A stretch of DNA of 64,000 nt, taken from Parasponia andersonii. Its lineage: Eukaryota > Streptophyta > Magnoliopsida > Rosales > Cannabaceae. How positions within the stretch are numbered: the stretch's first letter is position 1; each line of letters begins with the position of its first letter. The notes below the pieces were generated by a model. It had not been told where the DNA came from and searched no databases. It saw only the letters and a list, made by a program, of their open reading frames with translations. Both the position numbers and the translations under genes were made by a program. This document shows positions 38,758 through 49,285 of the stretch, in pieces. The DNA is taken from positions 668,502 to 732,501 of the forward strand of contig JXTB01000154.1 in the NCBI GenBank assembly GCA_002914805.1, written 5' to 3'.

Positions 38758-39297
38758 GGGATGGGTCGGGTTTTCTGAAAATCTGCCCCGTCCTGTGTAA
38801 GTTTTTACCCGGTCCTGCTTAGTTGGGTGCCATTTTTGCCCTGCGAGGCAATGAGTTAACCCGTCTTGTCCAAGTTGCCCCAATTTTTTTTTGCAAGGAA
38901 AATCTATAAAAAAAAAAAATTAAAATACAAATAAAATGCAAAAGTCACTATTTTTTAAAGACTCTAAAGACATCCATAACAATTTTTCATCTTAGTTTCT
39001 TTTAAAAACTTCCGAGTAAAGAACCTTCATAGTACTATATAGAGAGATGTAGAAAAATTTAAAGAATTAATTATTTTGTCCTTATTATTTATTGAATGCC
39101 AAAAAAAAAAAATTGTCATATTCTAAAATTTTCTAGTAATTTATTAGGCCAATGCATTGGAAAATGTATATCTTGGGATCGGGTTGATTTTTTTATCTAG
39201 CTTTAAAAAATAGTTATATATATTATATTTTTTTTCCCCTCAGCTAAGTTCTTCCAATAAACAAATACAAATACAATCTCAATTCTCTCACTAGAAC

Positions 39298-39335
<38 letters not shown>

Positions 39336-39725
39336 AATATCGTCTCAGGTTCTTTCCAAAAAAAAAAAAAAAAAAAAGGAAAAAATCATCTCAGGTTTAT
39401 CTTTTTCTAACGCCTCTCTCTAAACAAAACTGTCCCAACTTTCTCTCTCTCTCTCTCTCTATATATGTTTATATGTATATATATGTCTCTTACTCTTTCT
39501 CTGCAAAAGAGCATCCATCCATTAGAGCTAGCTAATCTTTCTTATTCTCTTTTGATCGTCTCTAAGATCATGTCCATTTTTTCATCTCCCTTTCTCCTTA
39601 TCTTTCGGGGATTTCAATTTTTTTTTTTTTTCCAGAGTTCTAAACAACTGAGGTAGAGAAAACCTGCCTTGACCTGCTCCGCCTCGTACTTTACCCCAAC
39701 TGATGCGGGGCAAACCCGTCTCATC
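38758..39725. mobile_element. Candidate non-autonomous DNA transposon
   Basis: The left end gggatgggtcgggtttt and the reverse complement of the right end (gatgagacgggtttg) are imperfect inverted repeats. Both are followed inward by ccccg-rich sequence (ctgccccgtcctg and ccccgcatcagttggggta). The GC-rich ends against an AT-rich interior stand out from the surroundings. The interior holds a TA run at about 39298-39324, poly-A and a CT run, with no transposase. No target duplication could be fixed. Confidence 0.4.
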
Positions 39726-41165
39726 GTGTTTTTTTTGTTATTCCTAATTTTTAATTGACGGTTCATAGTAAATGGCCTCACATACGGTTATATTAGGGCA
39801 ACTCCACTATAGTCGTGCCTTATATTTATTATTATTATTAATAAGAGTTAAACAACAACTTTCCATAAAAAGATGGGACTATAGGGTAATCTTTCAAGAA
39901 AAGTTTTAAGCGTGTTTGCCTCCATATTTATAAATATAATAAGTTAGCAATATTTTTCTAGAGAGACTTGCCAGTAGATAATTTTTTTTTTTGAAAGCAA
40001 TAATACTTTTATTAATAATAAAAAGGATAATACAATACACATCAAATGATTTTTTTTGGTACAAAGTAAACATTCGTAATATACTAATTAAAAATATCAA
40101 AGAATTTTGAAAATTAGTATCCTTATTAGAATTCCCACGAAAATCTAAAAGAATTATTTATATGGATTATGTTATTGTGCGCTTCAATATAGCTCTTCAT
40201 TTCTCGTGGATCGTTATGATCATCCACTCAACACCAATAATTGGTGTTTCTCGTTTCAAATCCAAATGTTATTGGATGGCAAAAATCATCACAAAAATCA
40301 TTCATATTTGAGTCAGAAATAATATAAATTTGTACGGTAATCACACTAAAAAGATCAAAAACATAAAATCTACTAAAAATTATCATAAATCTAAATTTAG
40401 ATTAACTAAAATAATAAATATATATAATAAGTATATATAATAAGTCCTAAATCACTATAAATCTAAATCTGGTATAATTATACTTTCTCGAATTGAAAGA
40501 ATTTTTAAAAACATAATAAAAAAATAAACAAAAAAGTGGAACTCACTACTAGAGAGAGATCTAAAGCACCTCCAACGGATTAGAATAAGGTGAAAAGAGA
40601 CATTTTCACTGGTTAAAAGAAGAGAATAATATGTCAGTAGAATAGTTGGCAATCGAATTATCCCTGAAGTACTAGAACAACAATGGCAATTAACTCTACA
40701 CTGTTAATTACTCTTAATTATATAACTAGTTATGGATACGTTTGTTTTATCATAGATTGGTACATTTCCCCTTAATGTATTCTAACACATGCCGAAATCA
40801 TTTACATATACGAATTTTGTTTGGGAATCATTTTGCCAATTCATGATAAATTAAGTGATTAATGTGCCACAAACCCAATTTTCTATTGCGGTTTTCCTTT
40901 TTTGGGTGTTAATGATTGATTTCGTAAGAGCATATTTACCCCATTTTTAATTTCGTGTGTTAATTAGTAATATTAAGCTCTTTTTGTTTTATTTTGTTTT
41001 TTTCTCTCCTCTTTTCTCCTTATGTTTATCCTGATTTTATAAGGACTTTTCAGCCACATGGATGAATTTTGGATCATAATTTGTAAAATAATTGTTTTTC
41101 AAATACCATTAAAAAATAACAGAATTGAAAATTATCTAGAAAATTATTGTTTTTTATATTTAATA
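39726..41165. other. AT-rich intergenic stretch
   Basis: No gene, RNA or clear repeat structure is seen. ORFs at 39906-40100 and 40455-40652 are AT-driven and lack domains. Confidence 0.5.
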
Positions 41166-41509
41166 GGGTAAACTGAAAAAAAAATTCCTGAAGTTTAAAT
41201 GTTTAGCAATTTAAACCTTAAAGTTTGGACTCCGCAAAATAATATCCTAAGATTAAGAATTTTTGAAAATTAATACATTAGACTCTCTTTTTGACTAATT
41301 TTAGTAGTGAAAAATAATACATCCTCCATTAAAACTATATTTGTCATTATTGTTCTTTTTAATTTTGAGGATATTATTATTTTTTACCTATTAAAGTTGT
41401 TTAAAAAGTCAACTTACAGTATTATATTATTTTACAAAATCCAAACTTCAAAGTTTAAATTGTAGAATATCTTTGCCTTAGGGGTTTTTTTTTTTTTTGC
41501 ATTTTACCC
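41166..41509. mobile_element. MITE with about 90-bp terminal inverted repeats (copy 1)
   Basis: The left end gggtaaactgaaaaaaaaa is mirrored by the right end, whose reverse complement is gggtaaaatgcaaaaaaaaa. Further in, 'aatttaaaccttaaagtttg' matches the inverted 'aatttaaactttgaagtttg'. A TA lies on each side (ata|ggg and ccc|tat), as for Tc1/mariner-type (Stowaway-like) elements. It is noncoding. Confidence 0.75.
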
Positions 41510-42498
41510 TATTTAGTATATCAAAATATATTGATCTATTTTTTGAACATTGATTTACTTTATAAAAAATTGATTTACTTTATAAAAAATAGATCAACTA
41601 AAAAATAGTAATTTATCTAAAAGAATTCACCCATAAATGTTTTCAAAACTAATATTTATTGTCACGTTGCACATCTAAAATTACTTAGATACTATACTCT
41701 TTAACAAATCCTAAAATATTTTCTAACACATTCTAAATTACTTCTACCACTATTAAAACACTCTACTATTATTGTTAGTTCCGATTCTAATAGCGCATCC
41801 GCTCGATTAGAGTTGAAAAATTTCGTCAAACTTGTATTGTCACCTTTCTCGGTTGATTCGATCGATTTTTGACTGGCGCAACCATAAAATAAATTTTCCA
41901 TTATGATCAAGCCATCGGTTAAAAATTTTCGACCAATATTCAACCGTAGTCAAATAATCCCCACTTCAGTTGAACATAGTCAGCCGTCTTACCAATATCA
42001 TCTCTTTTACTTTTTATTGGTTTGATTTGATTGAAAATTTTCAACTAAATTCGAGTAAGAGACAATTTTAGAATTTCAAAATTTTCATTAAATAAAAGTC
42101 CAAATTTTATAAATAGTTTATATATTGTCCATTTTTTCATCACTTGCTTTAAAAGATGGTCACATTTGATAATTTCCTTTCTTTTTCACCATTCTTTTAA
42201 CTAACGTGGATGGATTAAACTAATATAATTTGTAGTCACAAATTTAGACTAATTGATAACAATATTTTATTTCCAATATTGAGATTTAAGAATAAATCGA
42301 CACATCTCTTTAAATAATATTTTTGGGAAAAAAACTCACATATTCTTATTTGTAAAAGTATATTATTTGTATTAAGCAGATAGCTTCTCGTATGTCCTTT
42401 TTTGCCTTTGAAATTGTGTTGTTTTCGGTGAAAATAAAAACACATGTATCGTTTGTCGCTTATATGCTAAATCTAACGTTGATTTGCTATTTAGAGAC

Positions 42499-42868
42499 AA
42501 GGTGAACTGTACAAAAATACCCTAAAATTTGAGTATTCTGTAATTTAAATTATAAAGTCTAAACTCCACAAAATAATACTGTGAGATTAAGAATTTTTGA
42601 AAAGTAATGCCCTAAGTTGACTGATTATTTGAGCAATTTAAGTAATGAAAAATAATAATTTTTTCCATAAAAATTAAATTAATCGCTATTTTTTCCCTTA
42701 ATTTCAAGGATATTTTTGTTTTTTATTAGTTAAAGTTATTCAAAAGTCGACTCAAGGTATTAATTTTCAGAAATTCTTAATATTAAAGTATTATTTTTGT
42801 AGAGTCTAAATTTTAGTGTTTAAATTACAAAACACCCAAAATTCAACATATTTTTCTATAGTGTATCC
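42499..42868. mobile_element. MITE of the same family (diverged copy 2)
   Basis: It follows copy 1 along its length: 'aaactcca.caaaataat' near 42553, 'gattaagaatttttgaaaa.taat' near 42583, 'agtaatgaaaaataat' near 42640 and an inverted right arm ending near 42850-42868. The ends are more decayed than in copy 1 (left ggtgaactgtacaaaaat; right, reverse complement, ggatacactatagaaaaat). Confidence 0.65.
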
Positions 42869-43005
42869 ATAGAGATATGCAATCTTTTAACTTAGAACAA
42901 ATTTGATGCCATTTTTTATTTTTTTTTATACACAAGTTCCTACCCCGCAAAGAGTTCAACAAATACCTTCTTAAAAAAAAGTCAGTAAATTAGTGGTTTT
43001 ACTTT

Positions 43006-43553
43006 TGGGTTGAATATAACAATAATTCTTGAATTATACTTGTTGTATCACTTTGCCTCATGAATTTTTAACTTTCACGGTAATGACCTTAAATTATGCA
43101 ATTGTTATAATAATGACCTATTTGTCACAAATATTAGTTTTTTAACAAAAAAAATAGTCATAGACAAAGCGTAAAATAAGAATTATTTACTTTTATGAGT
43201 TATAATCTCCACTTTAGCTATAGTTATAAAATTGTACGCTTTGTACATGATTTTTGTTAAAAATTTAATAGTATGTAAAAAAAAAAAAAAGAATGATCAT
43301 CATTGCAATAATTGTATACATCTTAATAGTTTAGTGTGTAAGTTAAGAATCTAGAATCTCATTCTTAATTATAATAACCAAATTATGTGTTTTGTAATGA
43401 CTTATTTTTGATAAATATTTAATAGTTTGTAATAAATGGATCACTATTGTAACAATAACATAATAACATAATTCAAAAATCATTACCGAATAAGTTGAAA
43501 ATTCAAGAGATAAAGTGGTATAACATATCTAATTCAAAGTATACTCATTAACC
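43006..43553. mobile_element. Foldback/MITE candidate upstream of the ferredoxin-like gene
   Basis: The left arm, gggttgaatataacaataat... through tcacggtaatgacc, is mirrored at the right end. The right end's reverse complement reads gggttaatgagtatactttg... and includes ccactttatctcttgaattt and cggtaatgat. Arms are about 90-120 bp. The right end lies about 380 bp upstream of the ATG at 43936. Confidence 0.65.
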
Positions 43554-43935
43554 CTTTACTTTTCCTTAACATTTTTATGCCGTTTAAGTAGAAAAATGGC
43601 GTACTTTTGATGTATACTATATAAATGTGTAGTTGTTCCACAAGGAAATGTAGATTCAATTAAATGTCTTAAACTATGTGTCGTTTCAGATTAAAACTCC
43701 AGTGTCGTTTATGTCTATAAAAAGGAAACGTCATTTTATTTCAATTATTCAGGTCACTGAAATGACTTGTTATTGTCGTTTTAAAGACATACTTCTGATC
43801 CTTCTGGAGCCATCAACAAAAAACACCACCTCAGTGAAAGCTCAACGCTTTAAAATACAGCGACAAGAAGAGGAAAAACAAAGAGATTGACTCTTCTGTC
43901 CCTGTCCGACCGGCTCACTCGCATTTGATAAAAAA

Positions 43936-46721
43936 ATGGTTTCCCTAAATTTGACCACCGCCATGTCTCTCCGACCGCCGGAATTCCCAGACGGCGCCGG
44001 ACATCGCAGGAACACCGTCAGATTTTGTCCGGCGAGGAAGAGGTCCATCTCGATTTCATTCGCCACCACTTCGCCTGAAGCAAGTCCTTCTCAACCCGAA
44101 ATCGAGCTCGAATTCATTGGGGTAAACTCGTAATTTAGAAATAGCTGCCATGAATTTTTATTTGAATTCTGGGATTTTAGTAACATGTATGATTCAATTA
44201 ATTTTATTTTAATTTATTTTGAAAATAAATGTGGGAGGCAGCCAAAGCCAGGAAACGACGGGTCGTATCCGGTGGAGAAGGCCAAGGCGATAAGTGGAGA
44301 GAAGCTGATGAGGAACGTGATGCTGGATAACAAGATTGAGCTTTACGCCACGTATGTAAGTACTTCCACCACACCTCACTCTGCACTTGGCGCATCATGT
44401 GAGTCCACCTGGCCCCCATCAGCTTGAGAAGTATGCCAACATGTATATTAAATATTAATTCATTATTCTCTTGACCCTTGAAAAAAAAAAACCTATGTTT
44501 ATAGTTTTTTTTTTATAAACTATGTTTATAGTTTTTGCTACTTATAGTTATATATGCATCTATATTTTTTTATAACTAAAAGTTTAATATAATTAATAAT
44601 AATTGAAATGGAGGAAAAGAAATATTGGAGGATCAACATTCATGTGTGCCTAATTTTTATTACGATTAATATTAATTTTTGGATCCAATTTATAGGCTTA
44701 ACTCTATTTTGGTCCATGACTTCCATAATATCATAGACTTAACATCTAAAAACTAGAAAAATTTAAGTGGATGACTAATATTTTAAATGTGATTAAGTAG
44801 ATGTCCACTTTTAAATTTTATAATGACTAATATTTTAAATGTGATTAAGTAGATGTCCACTTTTAAATTTTATAGCTAAATGTTCAGGTATATATATTTT
44901 TACATTTGGTAGATATGTTTATCTATCAATTTTAATTATTGTTCTGAAATATATTAGATATATAATTTTTTATACTTGGTATATAAAAATATATACTGGA
45001 CATTTTACTATAACATTTGACAAATAGATATTTACTTAAATTAGATCCAAAATTTGATTATTTTTTCTGAAAGACCTTCTAAATTATATCTATGTTTGAA
45101 TTTTGGTTCTGAACTTTCAAAAATATCATTTTATAGTTTTACATTCTTTTTTTTAATTTGTTGGTTTATGATTTTTATTTTATTTTATAATAATTATTAA
45201 AAAAAGGTTATAGGGTTTAATTTGTTGGTGTAGGATTTTTTTTATAATAATTAAAAAAAAGTTATAAAGTTAGAGGGTGGAGCTATTGTGAAAAAGAATT
45301 ATAGGGTTAGAGGATATGGCTAGTGGCATACCCCTATAACTCCAGGTGGTGGATTCACCAGTATTGATTAATGAATCCATCTCAAAAAGGATTGCCCAAA
45401 AACTTCTGATCACCGTGACGGTGAAGACTCGAATCTCAAACCTCTTAGTTAAGTGAGCGAGCACCTTACTAGCCCACCTGTTAGCACAGAGGTATTGGTC
45501 TATGATTTATAACATGATTGTTCGCAATTGAACATAAACACAAAATGAGTGCCAAGTCTATAACAATTTGAAATTCAGTGGATAAAATGGGATTAGAGGT
45601 ATAATTCAGATGAGAAAGATAAGAGTAACCCTTTTTTTTATTTTTATCATTGGCTGGTATAGTATAGTAGTTATTTTGCTGTGCTTGAATTCTGGTAAAG
45701 TTGTTGAAGATCACATAATAATAACACACTTGGGTAATGCCCATTCATCTAAATCTGTAATGAAGAAGTGTGCTCATTTATATTTTAATCGTTTTACATC
45801 CAGTACAAGCAGTGACAAATAGTAATGGAACACAAGTTGGTTGATTTTAAAGGGGGTTGCCGTCTTTATAACAGGGGAAAGTGATGAACTGTGGTGGTGG
45901 TGGAAGCTGTGGAACTTGTATAGTAGAGGTACGAATAGTATACTGCATTATTTTTTGTCCAATCATTACTGTTATTTTATTTAGTAATTATATATTTATA
46001 TACATATTTATATTGTTGATTTCCCATATTTTATGGTTGTTCTTAGAAAGATATTACTACTTACAGTTATCAAAAGTTGAAATTTGTAAACAAAAATTGT
46101 AGAAGCCAAATCATTTTTGTGTCTTCTATAAGATTGTGCATCGTCCCCTTGAAATTATTATTTTTTATTTTTTTTCCTTTTCAGATTATTGATGGGACGG
46201 ATCTTTTAAATGAAAGAACGAGTGCTGAACTCAGATATTTGAAAAAGGTAAAGCTTAATTTTTTCTCTCTCTCTCTCTCTCTTGAAAAATAATACATAGC
46301 TGCTGATTTGCCCTTAACCGTCTTCTGTAAATTGTTATTGAAATGCTGAATGCCTGAATCCAAAGTTTTGTATAGAATAAAATCTATTATTATATCAACA
46401 ATGTAAAGCCGATTCCTTATTCCTCCTATATTTTTCAGCTGAAATTTTGTACTAAAAGATGGTCATTCATTTTCACACTGGTTAACATTTTACAGAAACC
46501 CGAATCTTGGCGGCTTGCTTGCCAAACAATTGTGGGAAATAAAGAGAATTCTGGAAAGGTATACAGATTACAGAATAGTTATGTTCTTCTTTAGTGGATT
46601 AATCAACTAAGTTCAAGGGATTTGGTCTATATGGAAAAAAAGTAGTAGTTTCTTTACTTGATGACTCTCTTTCTGTTGTTTTCAGGTTGTGGTACAGAGG
46701 ATACCCCAATGGAAGAAATAA
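43936..46721 (+). CDS. Plastid-type 2Fe-2S ferredoxin-like protein (PnsB3/At4g32590-type), 171 aa, 6 exons
   Basis: Exons: 43936-44121, 44242-44355, 45875-45928, 46185-46247, 46496-46558, 46686-46721; all introns fall between codons (phase 0). The N-terminal 50 residues are Ser/Thr/Arg-rich with few acids, fitting a chloroplast transit peptide. The core begins ELEFIGPKPGNDGSYPVEKA. It has four cluster-type cysteines at 106, 112, 115 and 148 (NCGGGGSCGTC and LACQT), so a C-x5-C-x2-C spacing rather than the C-x4-C-x2-C of photosynthetic ferredoxin. The C-terminus is VVVQRIPQWKK. Relatives include PnsB3 (NDF4), a subunit of the chloroplast NDH complex, and a paralogue of unknown role. I cannot decide between them from memory. 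The ORFs at 44185-44427 and 45610-46292 read into introns and are not the protein. Confidence 0.87.
44771..44872. repeat. 51-bp perfect tandem duplication in intron 2
   Basis: The unit beginning atgactaatattttaaatgt and ending ttttaaattttat is repeated head to tail at 44771 and 44822 with no visible difference. It lies in the 1.5-kb intron of the ferredoxin-like gene and points to a recent duplication. Confidence 0.9.
45290..45482 (-). mobile_element. tRNA-derived SINE candidate in intron 2
   Basis: Read on the minus strand from 45482: ggtgggctagtaaggtgctc, then cacttaactaagaggtttga, then gattcgagtct. This resembles an A box (tgg.tagt.gg) followed about 30 bases later by a B box (ggttcga.tc), the layout of plant tRNA-derived SINEs. 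The 3' part lies at lower coordinates and merges into AT-rich DNA. No clear poly-A tail or target duplication was found. Confidence 0.5.
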
Positions 46722-46978
46722 TTCAGAGCCATTGCCTTGCCTTGTGTATTTATGACATATGCACAAATATCAACAGATGAAAGATCATGATTCAGAGCTG
46801 ATGCATTACCAGTCACTTCTTCGTCTTTCTACATTATAGAACTAGATTTGTAACTATATCAACTATAAGTTACTAAGATTTGGTCTGTAAGAACCCGAAA
46901 AGAAGAAGAACAAAATAATTTATTGTTTAATTTCTCCTTGAAAGGTGCATTCTCACATTACAGTGTCCGGAAATCTCT

Positions 46979-49285
46979 TTAGTTACACGTTTTCTCTACC
47001 ATACCATGTGTGACAAGTTCTTCCAAACCATTCCTCAGCCTCTTCGCAGCAACTTGGCACTTTTCAAGAGTCACTGCTCCGTAGGTGATCCGGATGCAGC
47101 CAGATACACCACAAGCACTTCCCGGGAGCACCACCACGCCATGTCTACGAGCAAGCCAGCAAACAACTTCGAAATCGTTCGGGTGCTTTTTGGGGAGTCT
47201 TGCCCAGAGGTATATAGCACCTTCTCCACCTGTCACTGCATCTTTTCCAAGTGGTGTAAGAGCTTCAAGGAGTAGTTCTTTGTTTTTGCCAAGACTTTTA
47301 ACTTTGTTTTTGACCCATTCGTTCCCAGCTTCCAAGCAGTAGAGTGCCACATACTGTGAAATCACTGGAGCACAGATTGCTACATTGTCCTGAACCTTAA
47401 GAAGCTGACTTCTTAGAGCTTCTGCCTCCGGCGGGTAAGCTATCTGAAAAGCATTAGTCACACTGTCATATGGTAGAATAATATTGGTTGAAATTGGACT
47501 AATAGAAGCAAAATGTCTGCTTACATATCCAACTCGCCATCCCATCATTCCATATGCCTTTGAGAATGAAAATAGATTAATGACATGATTTCCCTCCACA
47601 CAATAATGCTTTCGACCATCATACACAAATTTCCTGAAGAAACAAGAGAGTGAACCGAAAATAGTTTAGTACAACCATCACTAATATGAATCCGATATAG
47701 TTTTTTGATAGAAAAGAGTTTGACTTTCTTTTAAGTTTACCATCTTGGGGTTGACCAAGGAGATAGGTCACGAGAAGATGAGATATGATGATACATATGG
47801 AGGATGATATAGAGAGAAGATTCTGAGATACTTACTCATATGCATTGTCGATTACAAGCCAAGATCCAGCCCTTCGGCATATGTCTGAGATTCTCTGCTT
47901 GAGAATTAATAAGAAAAAACCACTTAGACACGTGAAATATGAGCAGAATTAAGTGTATGGTATATTGTTAGAGACTAAGAGAGAACAGTCGAAAAAGAGT
48001 TATTAAACCTTGAGAAGAGGCTCAGGAATGCAAGTCCCTGATGGGTTTCCTGGATTTACTACTGAAACAAGCGCTGGTGTTGGTTTTGTTTCAGAAAGAG
48101 TTCTCTCTAACCAGTCTAGGCGAAAGAACGAAAGACAAAGTAGTTAGTAAATTGTTCATTAGAAGCATTACTATGTCCATCTTTTCTCTGATAACTTTCT
48201 GTAGATAGAATTAACATCTGGATTAAAAGGGATTCAAATCAAACCTGCATCTGGATCAAGTGTCTTGGGATCGCTTGGACCGATCAGTATGTTAGTGATG
48301 CCTGTCATATTGAAGGACATATGTGCATTGAAGAAGAATGGTGCGAACAGTACCACAGAGTCCGTGACATCACATAGTGCTAGCACAAGGTTTAGAAAGC
48401 CCTGTGTACATAATCAAGTTTAACATCTCAGAGTCCCAATAAATTTTATACTAAGCTAAGTACAAGAACACAGACTTGATGAAAATGTCAAGTCGTAACA
48501 AACATCCAAACATTTACCTGATTTGAACCTGCTGTAACCATGACAGAAGACTTCGACAACTTATTTTCCTCGCGCAGCTGCACTTTGAAAACTCAGAACC
48601 AGAAACGATATCAAACATTTGTATCCATTTAAGTTCTTTCTTTGAGAATTTTGAATTACAAACTGGACTTTTGTTAGTTGATGGCCTTCCTTTTACCGGT
48701 TGTTAGTTTGGAAGGTAAGAAGTAGTTTTTACCTTTTCGGTTAATGCTTTCCTGAGCTGTGGAAGGCCTTCATGAGTGCCATACCTACTGGTTGAGGGGT
48801 CCCATGCTATGTGTTTAACCTTTTCCAGAGCCTCCTCTGGTGGCTGCCAGTGAACTGCTCCCTACATATCCCAGATATTGCCACTGAGCGGTCAGTCATG
48901 GTCCAAAATGAGTAACATAAACAAAAGACAAACTCAGGAAAAAAAAAGCTTTCATACACCAGCTTAAAGACTTCGAAAAAGAAAGAGAGAAAGGAGAGTG
49001 AATGAGAGAAACGGAGTGAGAAATCGAACCTGAGCAAGCGGCATTGGATCTTTAGCATCCTTGGTCAACTCAAGTATCTGCAAACGACAACTAAAGTACT
49101 TGAACAAAAACTTTGGATAAAAATACCAAAGAAAACCTTAAAAATCAAATTTCGTCACATATTCAACCATGAAGAGAACATATTTAAGTAACTATAACTA
49201 TATTAACTAGGATTCGAATTACATTAACCATGACTGGAAGATCAGTGTTGAGAGCACGAGTTGCCAGCTTCCCATATGGTTCCAT
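46979..49285 (-). CDS. ISS1: Aromatic aminotransferase ISS1/VAS1-type, 396 aa, 9 exons
   Basis: Exons (minus): 49285-49229, 49077-49030, 48861-48733, 48577-48518, 48401-48245, 48115-48009, 47894-47836, 47633-47525, 47443-46979. The product is 396 aa, a PLP-dependent class I/II aminotransferase. Motifs: MEPYGKLATRAL start, SRYGTHEGLPQLR, VMVTAGSNQ, NPGNPSG (171-177), D202/Y205 (VIDNAYE), the PLP lysine K231 in FSFSKAYGMMGWR, and R360 near the C-terminus. In Arabidopsis this enzyme moves an amino group from methionine to indole-3-pyruvate, linking auxin and ethylene precursors. The last intron (47444-47524) is 81 bp, a multiple of three and free of stops, so the long ORF 47626-46979 reads through it; alignment with the family (GY-IAYPPEAEALRSQ) supports splicing it out. 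The gene ends 257 bp from the convergent ferredoxin-like gene. Confidence 0.92.
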
